A stretch of DNA of 64,000 nucleotides from Cristatella mucedo (GCA_009760855.2 WPIO01000008.1:9221501-9285500), one strand, 5' to 3'. Counted from the first letter of the stretch, positions 25,861 to 36,599 are shown. Numbers and translations: made by a program. Notes: generated by a model not told the origin, from the sequence alone.

Positions 25861-26385
25861 AGCACCCATATAGAGGCTTTGTAGAGTTGCAGACAGACAT
25901 ACATTACATCCGTCAACACGTAGCACACAGCGAAGCCTTTGTTCTGCACACATAAGTAGCTCCGAACCAGTCAGCTGGTAGAACCCAGCAAAGCTCTTGT
26001 TCTGCACACACAGGCAGCACTGCATCCGGCAACAAGTAGCACACAACCGAGCCTTGGCTCGGCATACATAAGCTTCTCTGAAGCAGTCAGCTGTTCACCC
26101 AGCAAAGCACTTGTTCGGCACTCATTAGCATATCCAAACCCAGTCAGTCGGTAGCACCCGGCCAAGCTTTTGTTCTGCACACACAGGCAGCTCTGCATCA
26201 GTCAACAAGTAGCATACAGCCAAGCTCTTGTTCTGAACACATAGGCAGCAGCTCCAAACTATTCAGCAGGCTGCACCCAGATAAACTGTTGCACTGCATT
26301 CGTAAGCAGCTCCGAGCCTGTCAGCCGGTAGCTTACAGCCAAGCTTTTGTTCTGCACTCATAAGCAGCTCTGCATCAGTCATGAC
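25861..26385. repeat. Minisatellite, units of about 57-61 bp, 8-9 copies
   Basis: Each unit has GTAGCAC(C/A)CAGC-AAGC, then TTGTTCTGCACACA, then (A/G)GCAGCTC and (C/A)CAGTCAGC. Eight clear copies run 25919-26385, with a degraded one before. Adjacent units alternate between ends of the type CAGTCAGCTG and CAGTCAACA, hinting at a two-unit higher-order period. The frames across it are repeat artefacts. Confidence 0.85.
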
Positions 26386-26878
26386 TATTGTTCTGTATGT
26401 ACAGAACATGTAGATAACAGACTTTATAATATAGGGTATAATAGAGCCCCTAAAATTACCTGATGCACGATGCATATGTCTAATATGAAAAATCAAAATG
26501 CTGTTAAGGTATTGGACCCAGTCACCTGTGGGCTGATCGGCTGAGCCGATGATCAGCCTTTCCAAGATTCAGCAAGCCCCTAACCTCTCCAAGCTTCTCT
26601 ACGCAGTCTGCAATCTGTGGCACTGTCAGTCACGTGCTATTTAGCACAAGATCGTGAGGGGGAATAAACCTCGGCACTCCGAAAGCAAGCCGTTTGGCAT
26701 ACGCAGGTCTACTTAAAGTTAAACGGAATCACAGAGCACCCTGCTCCAATACTCACAACAACTGATGGCTAGGGGACGCCCATACCCCAGTAGAAGTCTC
26801 CTGGAAACCTTGCCATGCGGTTCGCTGGTGGTCGGCCTCGGTTTGGCATCCCTAGAACTTCCTGGCAGCTGGAGAAGT
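26386..26878. other. Intergenic, two small hairpins, otherwise unassigned
   Basis: Contains a perfect 8-bp-arm inverted repeat (GTTCTGTA-TG-TACAGAAC, 26390-26407) and an imperfect one near 26531-26558 (GGCTGATCGGC / GCCGATGATCAGCC). Nothing else recognised. Confidence 0.5.
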
Positions 26879-27105
26879 CTTTACAAACGTGTTGTGCGAT
26901 TCCACGTTGCTTATAACTAGTCAAAAAACGCAGCACTCGCAACGGTGATAGTCTCAGCCGACATCTGCCGAATACTGGCGACGCCTGAACCTTCTAGCAC
27001 AGTAAGCTCTCATATCTTCACATATAAAGTCCGATCACGGGGCCGGGTTTTTATGAGGGCCATAGATTCTTGCGTAATTGCATAATCGTGAATAAAGATT
27101 AACAG
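26879..27105 (-). mobile_element. 3' LTR (antisense element)
   Basis: Aligns collinearly with 29461-30055. Shared blocks include TTACAAACG(T/C)GT, GCAGCACTCG, TGGCGAC(G/C)CCTGAACCTT and the CATAATCGTGAATAA / CATACTCGCGAATAA segment. It ends at 26879 on the minus strand. No primer-binding site follows, so this is the 3' copy. The outer (U3) edge is not resolved. Confidence 0.7.
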
Positions 27106-27639
27106 CGGTAATCTGGCTCATTTAGCTGACGTAGCAGCTTCAGTGCCACTCCTTAAAGGAAGGCCGTCCTCGGCCGTGATAAAAATAAACCTAGCAGCCA
27201 GCTATGGCAGGTGTCAACCTTCGACTTCGCCACTTCGTCAGGCTTGAACGGTCAGGAACCGTTCGAGCGAGTAATTGTGACTTCATTCTATCATATTTAG
27301 TACTGGCATTTCCACAGCAACCCAGTCTTCTTGGCTAGACCAGAGGTCGGCAAAGGTTTTGAACTACTAGGCCGTTTCAGGAGGTCAAGAAGGCACACTA
27401 GGCTAGAAGAAACCGGGCCCACTCTGCTGGCAAGGCAGAGTGGGCGTGGCCAGACGAACTAATGAACAAAAAGCCACAACTGACGCACAGATACGCACTG
27501 CAATAGCAGGGGTAGACATATATCACCCCAACCCAGCCAGGCACCTATTTTCGTACAAGTGCCTGACGTCAGTTCTAAAAATAAACTTGGGTATCAGTTG
27601 AATTGAAACCGGCAGTAATGAAGTTGAACAAAACCTCGA

Positions 27640-27745
27640 CTATTGAATTACTAACCATTCGATCGCTCTTCTTTTGCAGCAAATGCAAAGTGCCTAGAAA
27701 GAGATTGAGTTCTATCCAGGGCGCTATATTAAATGTATTGTTTAT
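27640..27745 (+). mobile_element. L2 LINE 3' tail
   Basis: TTTTGCAGCAAATGCAAAG, CCTAGAAAGAGATTGAGTTC and GGGCGCTATATTAAATGTA match the L2 3' terminus. 5'-truncated to about 100 bp. Confidence 0.88.
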
Positions 27746-28549
27746 ATAACTATTAATTAGGCTGGATCCAACTATAAATAACTAGGGTGGCTTTAGGCCG
27801 GACTTGAGTGGGCCTGGTGTGGACAACCTAGTGGAGACAACCTAGGGCCTATCTGACATAAAGGCCGGCTTTTGCCGACCTCTGAGTTAACACTTTCTGG
27901 CGCAAATCCGTCACGGCTATGGGCTGCCGCCGCTAGCCATGCGAAAAGCAAAGTCACAGTTCTAAAATCATACTGCGAAACGCTCGAAGCAAATTCGAGC
28001 ACAAAAACAGCTAGCTCTCAACTTAAAGCAAAAAGTGGCCGAGAGACGGCACGTGCCTCAAAAAACTCGTTAGTTGGGGTACTCGTAAGTCAAAGTACCT
28101 CTACAGTGAAGAGGAAGGCACGTGCCTCAAAAACTCGTCAGTTACTCGAAAAATCCAGTGCACTTGCTTTGCGACAAGCCGATTTAGCAACCGGTGGTAG
28201 GTCGTAATCACTTGACATTAATCGCCATTCACGTAATCAAAGATGGCGACATCACATTCACCACGTGGCAAAGGCAACGACATTATCACTGAAGAAGCAT
28301 GCAAGTACTATGACGAGCGAGAAAAGAAGTTTCCGTAAGTCGGAAAGCATGCGAAAAGTATTCGCCATAAAAACTTGAGCTTGCGACATAGACAGGTAGT
28401 CGTCTCCATCATCGTGCAGCAGTGGCGTGCGGCATCTAACGCCGCCATTACACTGAACATGCCAAAATATAGCTCTTCGTCTGGCATTTAGCAAGACTTT
28501 ACTACAGCCACGTTACTTGTAGCACGGACATAATCAGTCGTAGACTTGC

Positions 28550-28553
<4 letters not shown>

Positions 28554-28597
<44 letters not shown>
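28554..28597. repeat. (AG)n microsatellite
   Basis: 44 bp of pure AG repeat. Confidence 0.97.
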
Positions 28598-28598
<1 letters not shown>

Positions 28599-28822
28599 AG
28601 CGTGTCCAAAGTCAGACCACAAGTTCAACACCTCAATAGTTTGAACGGTAGAAGTTTCGAAGCAAGATACAGCAGTAACAGGTTTCGCAGTGGCAGTAAC
28701 AGATTCATGAAGACTCAACATTTTGAACCTCAAATCTTCAGCCAAGGCTAAGGTAACAGACAACTGAATGTAACCAGCAGCCATTTCTATGCTCACATGT
28801 AAAATCCTAATCTCTGGCCTGG

Positions 28823-28850
28823 CCGGAAAGCCGCATATCAGGCTTTCCGG
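28823..28850. repeat. Perfect hairpin, 10-bp arms
   Basis: CCGGAAAGCC, an 8-base loop, then GGCTTTCCGG. It lies inside the LTR-element interior. Function unknown. Confidence 0.7.
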
Positions 28851-29445
28851 TTTCAACGCACGAAGCTTCATCTCCGGTCTGCACCTGTGCTACCTTGGCC
28901 ACCTTAACACCTTTGACGAGGTCGAGATTATCAGTGAGAAGTGCAACCCTGCTGCTGTCGTAAGCTGACTTAATTTCCATCTTTGTACCAGTCTCAGCAT
29001 GACTGTCAGCCGATTGCTGCTTAGCTAAGACATTTGCAGTTGACATTCCCGACTGTTGCTTCAGACGTTGAGTTACCACGGCTTAAAGAATATCCATACT
29101 CTGCAGACTAGTGTGTTTAAATGCTGCTGTGGCCTTCTCGGCCGTCTGTACTGCCTCCGGACATCAGCGGCCCGAGCGTTCACCCAATATTCGCGTACGA
29201 AAAGAATGAGTTTGAGTGTTATTCATTAATGTGCTTGATTGCAAGTAAGCACGGCCAAATTTGCTTAAATTCAGAGGAGCATTATTCTGAAGCTCAAATT
29301 TTGGCGTTAGTAGCAACTTCTTCGTCGTTCAAAGACTCAGTTTCGCGTTCTGTCTGTAACTACACGCTCGAATAAAGAACTCAATATTTCAGGTTCAACC
29401 TTAACCAACAGAGACACAAGGAAAGGTCCTCGGCAATTATCTAAT

Positions 29446-29458
29446 ACCTCTGACACCA
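29446..29458 (-). promoter_or_regulatory. Primer-binding site, tRNA-Leu type
   Basis: On the minus strand TGGTGTCAGAGGT follows the LTR end after two bases. It matches the complement of the 3' end of a leucine tRNA (TGGTGTCAGAAGT) with one change, as used by many Ty3/Gypsy-like elements. Confidence 0.65.
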
Positions 29459-29522
29459 AATGTTACAAACGCGTCGTACGGCTTCACGTCCAGACAGAAA
29501 TAGGCCACAAAAAAGATAAAAA

Positions 29523-29668
29523 TAAGTATAATTCATTTGCATAGCGCCCCAAGAGAACTTAATCTCTATTCAGGCACTTTACACGTGCCTCGGGGCTCGA
29601 GCCCATGACCTCAGTCAGGCCTTGGTCGGGGCGAGTACCTTAACCGCTGGACCAAACAGCACTCGTAA
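29523..29668 (-). repeat. SINE family 2: tRNA head plus L2-like tail
   Basis: On the reverse strand, an A-box-like TGGTCCAGCGGTTAAGG and a B-box-like GGGCTCGAGCCC are followed at once by AGTGCCTGAATAGAGATTAA and GTTCTCTTGGGGCGCTATGC, matching the L2 3' tail. Inserted in the 5' LTR. Confidence 0.85.
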
Positions 29669-29799
29669 CTCTGTTAGTCTATGCCGACGGTGAACGAATA
29701 ATGGCGACCCCTGAACCTTGTAGCGCGGCTAGCTACTTGTAGGTACCGCATCGGCGCACGCAGCTGCATCGATAGTAGCAGGGCTAGCCTAGGGGCCTA

Positions 29800-29985
29800 G
29801 CCTTGATGGGGTAGCTCCGATTGGTAGGCTGGACCCAGAGGATAAAGCGACCTAAAAGTGAGTGACAGAACCTTGAAGTCGATACGCTGCTGCTTTACTG
29901 GGAGCCAGTGCGCGTCGGCAAGGAGTGTTGAGATGTAGCACCTGCGACGCTCACGACAGACAAGCCTCACAACTGCCTGCCTGTC
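29800..29985 (-). mobile_element. L2 LINE fragment, antisense
   Basis: Complement of the L2 C-terminal coding block (CRERRSC.VTPLLADLHWLP region and the LSLTFRSLHS segment). Only about 185 bp remain, inside the LTR. Confidence 0.8.
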
Positions 29986-32039
29986 TCGTGGCGCCAGCCT
30001 TTATACGGCCTCAGCGATTGATTATCGCATACTCGCGAATAATTAACGACTACCAGCCATAACCCGGCCGGTACTGCTGGCGCAACTATTTCTCTGCGAA
30101 GCTGCCTCGACTGCCGCACGCGAGAGATCTCGATCGATTTGCAGTCAACAGGATCACGGCGGCTACGCCCAACGCGGTCACGCGGCACGCTCGCCGCCCG
30201 ACGAGCGTCAGCAGCTGCAGCTTCAGCAGAAGCAGCAGCGCTCGAACACGTGCCCGCGTCACGCCCACGACGGCGAGCTCGCCGTTCGCGCTCCGCTCTC
30301 GCCGTTGCCACGACTCATGCGGGGGGGGGGGGTTTGCTCAGATCTCCTAAGCCTCCTGACATCGCGCCCGCCAGCTTCGCGGTGAGGAGGAGCGCCGAGC
30401 TGGTAACAGCATCGGCTGCCGCAGCCGCGTCACGGACCTTCGATGCTCAGCTACCGCCAAGCTTAAAACCGCCGATGACCGGCCGGTACCTATTTGCGTA
30501 GATTCTGAAAACCATTACGCTAGCGTGCGCTGCGGGTATAATCTCTCGGAAGAGGACCGGTGCTGACTCGAGTTTCTCATTTACCCGGCCCCGCACAACC
30601 CTAGGATTAGAAGCAATGACCTTACCCGAGCGCCACCTATCGGCTCGTCCGCTGCCGGCGAGGCGCGTCGGCGAGCGGCGCAGCGGCCGCCGCTAGATCG
30701 TATAGCAGCAGCATATTGAGTGGCGCGGCGCGATAGAGCCTCGAGCGGCGCTGCGGCCAACTTAGCGCCGCCTGTTCGGGGCGAACGATGACGCCGCGCG
30801 CTTTCAGCGATGCGACGGCGGCTGACGGGAAAAGCTCGTTCGTCATTACCCGGAGGGAGGGCAAGGCAGGGCCTCTCGCTTCGGGCGGCACAATCGATCG
30901 TAGCTGAAATGGCAGTGCCTATTATTCGTCGGCAGCCAGTCGTAAAGCAAACCGAGCGCGCCTCAGTGCACAGACAACAAAAGCCGCTCGCATCTGCCGA
31001 AGGGAGGGAGACGATAAAATGGAGGCGCAACGGCGAGCGACTACAGGATTCTTTCAATTCCGCCGCGGCACCGATCTCACCTTGCAACGGGCACGGCTTA
31101 CGCCCTTAGAATCTAGGCATGCGTTGCTAGCGATCCGATAAGCTCGCGTCGTGGCTGAACCGCAGGCCGTGAGTCTGAGTCGGAAGCGATCGCCACCCCG
31201 ATTTCCTGGCAGCGGTGACCTTGCAACCGACGACGGACACTAGGCCGTTCTAAGAGCGAGCTTCCTTTTTCCGGCGGCGGCGGCGGCTGGGAGATGTTGT
31301 GCCTCGGACACGTGGCCTCACCTCGGCCTCAGCGCCCCCGACCGAGCAGCAGCTTGAAGTTGACCGCGCGGAGGTCGCAGCGAGAGGCCAAATGCGCCAA
31401 ACCAGGCGAGACAGACGAACGAGACCGATCGAGCGAATTCGCCCTTGGACCGCGTCGCGCGCGATCGCCCGAGCACAAACGGGCGCTTGCGCTCTCACGC
31501 GCGCACGCGCGCACGAACGCAGCTCTATCTACGACAGTCAGCCGCAGGGGTGGCGATCGGAGAATTGTTGTCGAGCGCATTTTAAGCTATACTCAAAGTT
31601 CGTTTGCCACGGCGCGCTGAAACTCATAGACAGTGTATGCAGATGCGACACCCCATTCTCTCCGGAACGTCGAAGGCGAAGGAATCTACCGCCGCTAAGG
31701 CTTTTCCCCACCGTCGCCGCCAAAGCCGCCGAAGCTTTCGAAGTAGCCGCGAGCGACGTGCCGGGTTCGTCACGTGCTCTCCGTTTCTCGCGGCTTGCTT
31801 AGCCGCTCTCGTTGGCACTAAGCGCCGATGAGCGCGGCCAAGCAAGCCGCGTTCGCCGAATGCCGATGGTTCGAGGGATCCCGTCGCTGCGTACGAGTGA
31901 GCGAGCGCGAGGGCGAGGCGCGTCGTCTCATCGCCCAGCCCCGCCCGCCGCTGCCAGCCGCCAAGTCGGAGTGACCCGAGCGCTGGCGAGCCTCGGCTTG
32001 GCTCTCAAGGTCGCCGCCGCCGCCTCGGCGCGAGCGACG

Positions 32040-32049
32040 TATTTAAAAG
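32040..32049 (+). promoter_or_regulatory. TATA-like element upstream of 32164 exon
   Basis: TATTTAAAAG stands alone in GC-rich surroundings about 124 bp before an ATG in good Kozak context (CCGACATGG). It would place a start site near 32070 and a 5' UTR of about 95 bp. Confidence 0.55.
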
Positions 32050-32163
32050 GGTCGCGCCACCGTCGACTTCGCTTTGTGAACGCGCGCCGGGGCCTGCTCC
32101 GTCGGCCGTACCGTCCAGGGTGCAGACGTGCTGAACTACCACCGCTGAACGCAGCCTACCGAC

Positions 32164-32262
32164 ATGGCTGATTTGAACAGCGCCAGTCCGGCCGCCACCC
32201 CAGGGAGCGCCTCGGCCAGCGGCGACGGAGTGAACAGCGCCATCGAAGAGCTTAAGCAAAAG
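32164..32262 (+). CDS. Putative first coding exon, unrecognised protein
   Basis: 33 codons, ATG in context CCGACATGG, ending in a consensus donor (AAAAG|GTGAGC) in phase 0. The protein starts MADLNSASPAATPGSASASG and ends IEELKQK: a low-complexity Ser/Ala/Gly/Pro head running into a short helical, coiled-coil-like stretch. I do not recognise the gene. The next exon was not found. The next confident exon downstream on this strand is DHPS exon 1 at 37461, whose acceptor at 37454 is in a compatible phase, so this could be an alternative DHPS 5' exon. Typical animal DHPS proteins do not need such an extension. Confidence 0.45.
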
Positions 32263-32620
32263 GTGAGCGGATGCAGGTCAAGGGAGAAGTGCCGCGCCAC
32301 GCCGCGAACAGGCCCCGTGTGCGAACTGTGCAAGCAGCCGCCGCCGCCGTCGCCGCCGCCGCCTGCACCGCAAAGAAAGCTGCTGGGATAGCCCCGCAGA
32401 GCAAACGGAAGAGGCAGCGGCGGCGGCGGCGGCAGCAGGGCAGCAAATGCGTGCGTGCTCTGCGGCGTAGTTTAAGCAGCCGTGAGTTTTTGCTGCGATA
32501 TTAACCGGTCAGGGACGGCAATGAACCCGTCATAAGCCACTGATTTGCGTTGCCGCGAGCACCATCGTCGTGAGGCCAAAGAAAAAGGGCGGAGCTCTTA
32601 TTTGGGTCGCGGCGGACGCT

Positions 32621-32640
32621 CGGTCGGTCGGTCGGTCGGC
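32621..32640. repeat. (CGGT)n short tandem repeat
   Basis: Four to five CGGT units inside the GC-rich island. Confidence 0.85.
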
Positions 32641-33559
32641 GAGCCAGCTCCGGGTTCGCGAGTAACACTGCCGCCACCGCCGTCGCTGGTCACGTGCGCC
32701 ACGCTAGCGACGACGATGCGCGCGGCGTTTCAAAGTTAAATAATCAGCCGAACCGCCACGCACCCGGGCGCCCGTAGCGGCTAAGAGCATCGAAGGCATT
32801 CAAATTTCATAGCTCCGACCTCCGCTCCGAATCCGGACATTCTCTCGTCGAAGGCACTAGCGTGGGCTCGTCCGTCGGCCGACGCGCGCGGTGCCAATTG
32901 CACGGTCGATGGGCCGCGGTCGCCAGCTCATCACAAGGCGCGTCTTACACTAAAGTACGCCGCCGGCCTAGATTCTTGGCACGGTCAAGTAGCCAGCGTC
33001 AGTCACGTCTGAATCATGACTGTGCTGCTCGCTTTTGCGGACTAGCGGATACGGCAGGCTACAAGCTGCTTGAAGCTGGCCATGCTTGCCATCTTCCAGC
33101 GATAGCCCAAAGGAAGCCGCTGCGGCGCCAGGTCGCTAAGATGAGACCAGCAACCGCATTTTCTTGCCCACCTAGCATTTACCGCTGCACGTATCGTGCG
33201 CGCAGCCAGCAGGTGTGCCACGGCCGGCGTCGGCTTCCGGTCAATGCGTTGCCTTTGTCGTATCCTTTAGATAGAAAACGGGCGCTGGCCGCCACAGTGT
33301 CCATACGCCAAAGCATTCATCTGCCACATCTGATAGTTTTCGCAAGTGATCCCCGCCGCAGCCATATAATAGCACGACGATTTGAATTAGTACATTTTTA
33401 TTCACATTTCACCGACGCGCACATATTGTTATCGATCGAAAGATGTGGGGACGTGATAATTTTGTATGCAAAAATCCGGCAGTTTACGGAAGATGTCGGA
33501 TGCCGAAATTTTGCTTTTTCTGTGCGCCTGAGTCAACTTACACCTTTAACTAAGTTATG

Positions 33560-33690
33560 CTTTTTGTCATTGAGCATGCTACTATTAATCATTCGATCAC
33601 GCTCCTTTGCAGCAAATTTGAAATGCCTAGAAAGAGATTGAGTTCTCCGGAGGTGCTTTAACGAATGTATTATTATAATTATAAACTCTG
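33560..33690 (+). mobile_element. L2 LINE 3' tail
   Basis: TTTGCAGCAAATTTGAAATG, CCTAGAAAGAGATTGAGTTC and a TATTATTATAATTAT end match the L2 terminus. It overlaps the end of a 259-codon open frame (32862-33641), which argues against that frame being a gene. Confidence 0.85.
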
Positions 33691-34225
33691 GTGCACTTAA
33701 TACTTCGACCCATCCGGATCTGGGGGGGGGGGCATTTGAGTCATATTCGCTTACAGTGGGGTAGTAACTTGGTCCCATGTTCCTTGTTTCCAACGACGAA
33801 ATTGTGTTTTAATTTCACTTGATGAGCAGCCGAGTTCGTTTTTAATTAGCACTTTGATTGTGTGCTAAAATTTTCCTTAATTCTGGGTCAACTCCAGCAT
33901 ACAAAGAAATCTTGCAGGTCTTGCCCTGCCCTCTCAGAGGTAAATTCTAGCTCCGAAACTGCCTAAAGCCTACATCGAGTAGCGTCGTCGTCGACAATGC
34001 GTTGCTTATGCTCTTTATGATCACTAGAGTTTTTTGGGCAGGGCGGGGTGGAAAGAAAAGAGCGGAAGCCGAAGCTAGCTAGCCAGCACTCTCGGCGTAT
34101 TTTTCGGGCAGCCTACAAATGCAGCGAATGTTCGAGGTGTAACATGTCCGTAGTTTCTTCGAGCGAGCGAAGTTGGGTTCGTGAGGATTGGGTGTGGTGT
34201 AACTGGCCGAAACCACAGAAAGGGA

Positions 34226-34228
<3 letters not shown>
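33691..34228. other. Intergenic, nothing recognised
   Basis: A poly-G run of 11 (33722-33732) and no recognised exon. Confidence 0.35.

Positions 34229-34308
<80 letters not shown>
34229..34308. repeat. (AG)n microsatellite
   Basis: About 80 bp of AG repeat. Crossing frames are Glu-Arg artefacts. Confidence 0.98.
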
Positions 34309-34311
<3 letters not shown>

Positions 34312-36069
34312 CCTCTGCCCGACTCTCGCACGCTTAAGTCCCCCTCACCATCATAAGATTGCATACGTTATATGCAACGAAACTGGCACACTTCAGCCAC
34401 GATCGCGCCCACTGCCACGCCCCACGAAGAGCCGCTCCGCCACTCGCCGAGTCCACTACTCGGGCGTAAGCTGCAGACCTGAGATGTAGGCGAGCCGACG
34501 GCTGCTGCGGCGGCTGTGAGTGCGACTCAGAGACTGTGTACGTGTGGACCTGTGCTTCATTGGATGGGATGAGCACGGTCGACTAACTCTCAGCCGGGCA
34601 TTTTCTTGATTAAGGATTTGTTCTGGCACGGCAGCGCGTCAGGTCTTACGGGCGATGAGGAGTAGGCAAGTAGCTGCTGCAGCGGGCGACCGAGTAAATG
34701 GTGCCCGACCTTGACTTTGGCCTGCTCGGAGCGCTCCATTCGACGGCGCGTCGAGTTGACGTCATACCTGCGAAGCTAGGCTGTCGCAACGGCCTTATAG
34801 CGTACGCCGCAATAAACTCTTCAAAGTTACGTACGATGGTCGTTGGCCTCGATGCGTTTTAACGCTCGACTTCCGCTCGATTATCGAGCCTCGGAAGAAC
34901 CAATTGCCAGCGAATCTGCACGGACGGTGAAGCACGCGTCGAAGCATGCTAAAATACCGTCGGTTGGAGCAAACAATGGCAGCAACTACGCACTTTGGCG
35001 TGCAGAGTATGAACGGCATTGCTTCACGGTATCAACGGCATTGCTACGTTGTAAGTCGTTACGTTGTAAGTTGTTCAGCCTTAAATAATGCGTAGTTGGT
35101 CACTGGGGAATGCTTCGTCACAGAGATCTCTAGAGATCTGGCGGACGAAGCTCGGTGCCATTTGCCGGTCATCATTTTTGCCTGCCGGTTTTCAGCCATC
35201 GGCTGCCTGCATTGTATCATCCCTTTGATCTCGGGTGCATACGTTTCATGCTTTCCCAGAAATGCGAGCTTTGATCTGCTGCGGTTGATTCCTTCATTGA
35301 TGGCACTTTGACTGATACCGGCTCGGCGAGAAACCCAGCATGAGGAACGAGGTTCCGAAGTGAGCCATGTCGCTCACACACCGTGCTATTTTCTGCTGTC
35401 ACACTCACAATCGGCGATGAGAAAGCCAGCAGCAAGACTTTGTGTCAAGTACTCGTCCCAGAGGACAACTTCTCTCTGTCTTAATATCGTGAAAATGTGA
35501 CTTCAACCAAGCGACGACCCGTTTTCCGGATCCCACGACCACCAGCCCTGCTAGGTTTATCTCAGAATGACACGACATCACCTACTCTGGTCAGGATCTC
35601 GATAACCGTGAAACCTAGCAGCCAAGAATATTCTGGTTAATTTTAATGGTGACTTTGTGAACGATCGATGCGATTCAGTGGCATCTGGTGGCACTCTGCA
35701 ACTTACAATATTCTTAGCAGAGCTAAGGGGCCTAGTCACCAGCCGAGTCATTGACCCGGATAGAATTAAATACTGTACAGGCGTTGCAGCAGGAGCCGTG
35801 CAAACCACGTGGCCACTCAACAATAAATTTGCTATTAGAAACCGGTGCACTGCAGCTTGCAGACTTTGCGATGAAAGCTAATACAGAGGGTGGTGAGGTA
35901 AGATAAATGAAACGCTCCATAGAATGCTACTGCATTACCAATCAAAGAGGCTGAGCTGAGAAGGATGCTACAAAGCTGCTATGGCTAGTCCAAAGAGTGA
36001 ACTTCAGTTTCAGATTAATGCCACAGAGAGCTAACCGCTGAGTTATAATTTACGAGAAGTAAACTGCTT
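34309..36069. other. Intergenic or intronic, unassigned
   Basis: Moderately GC-rich up to about 35.4 kb. It contains a perfect 16-bp palindrome AGATCTCTAGAGATCT at 35124-35139 and a short duplication of TACGTTGTAAGT near 35045. Short frames show no family resemblance. Confidence 0.4.
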
Positions 36070-36265
36070 TTTGCTACAGCATTTAGTAGGACTTTGGGAT
36101 TCATCCTTCGCTTGCATTTGCCTAACTTACACTATGCCTGCTGCTTTCGGATGTTACTACCAATCGTTTGGTTATGCTTTTGATACAGCATCTATAAAGT
36201 GGCTAGAAAAAGATTCAGTTCTCTTAGGGCACTGTGCAAATGTAATAATTATTTATATTTTGCAG
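36070..36265 (+). mobile_element. L2 LINE 3' end
   Basis: Starts in the last L2 codons (ACAGCATTTAGTAGGAC) and runs through the 3' UTR to GGCTAGAAAAAGATTCAGTT and TTAGGGCACTGTGCAAATG. 5'-truncated. Confidence 0.82.
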
Positions 36266-36599
36266 TAACTATTGGGGTTCTAATCGCATTGCAAACATTT
36301 CCCTAACTGTCAAAATAGGCGTTAAAGCTCTTTCCCCCAATCATTAAGGCTTGTTTTAATTGTTCATCTCTCCCCTACCCGACCACCATTTTTCATCACC
36401 TGCAAAACAAATGGCTGACAAATCTGTATTCTGACCACGCCCATGGAAATGTAGGCACTGTATTGCAAATGGTATGCCCGTGCGGCCGGCTGATTGGCAG
36501 CGTGGATGGGCTGCAGTTAGACTGCAGAAAAGTAGCGTGTTGATTCCGATCAGCTGTCCACTATTAGCTCAACCTTCTACTTCTCAATCTTCTACTTCT

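Larger units (their letters stand above)
27106..29447 (-). mobile_element. Internal region of LTR element, no pol visible
   Basis: About 2.3 kb between the two LTR-like ends, including at least one nested insertion (L2 tail 27640-27745). No protease, RT, RNase H or integrase motif was found on the minus strand. Short minus-strand frames (28488-28871 and 28807-29079) lack recognisable gag zinc knuckles. The element looks non-autonomous or internally deleted. The plus-strand frame 27872-28207 is Ser/Ala/Lys-rich and has no family match. Confidence 0.5.
29461..30055 (-). mobile_element. 5' LTR, interrupted by a SINE and an L2 piece
   Basis: The minus-strand LTR end TTTGTAACA lies at 29461. It is collinear with the 3' LTR once the SINE (29523-29668) and L2 fragment (29800-29985) are removed. 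A TATA-like GTATAAA on the minus strand (30000-30006) fits the U3 promoter; the corresponding 3' LTR site reads CATAAAA. The outer edge is uncertain. Confidence 0.7.
30090..32900. promoter_or_regulatory. GC-rich, CpG-dense island
   Basis: About 2.8 kb visibly richer in G, C and CpG than the rest of the window, flanked by transposon debris. It contains the TATA-preceded putative first exon at 32164 and two GTCACGTG E-boxes (31769 and 32689). Long open frames here (30581-31087 on -, 31299-31802 on +) follow from low stop density and are Ala/Arg-rich with no domain. Best read as a promoter region. Confidence 0.6.

Noticed and set aside
25861-26385. CRISPR-like array
   Set aside because: Units are contiguous and degenerate with no unique spacers, and the genome is eukaryotic; it is a minisatellite.
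27872-28207. 111-codon Ser/Lys-rich plus-strand frame
   Set aside because: Lies inside a minus-strand LTR element and contains the duplicated GGCACGTGCC block; no gene-like features.
30581-31802. Long overlapping frames on both strands (168 and 167 codons)
   Set aside because: Low stop density in GC-rich DNA opens several frames at once. No splice-consistent, family-like protein was seen.
32862-33641. 259-codon open frame in the GC-rich island
   Set aside because: Starts from a non-ATG codon, is Arg/Ser/Ala-rich without any domain, and its end runs into an L2 3' tail. It is open because the region is GC-rich.
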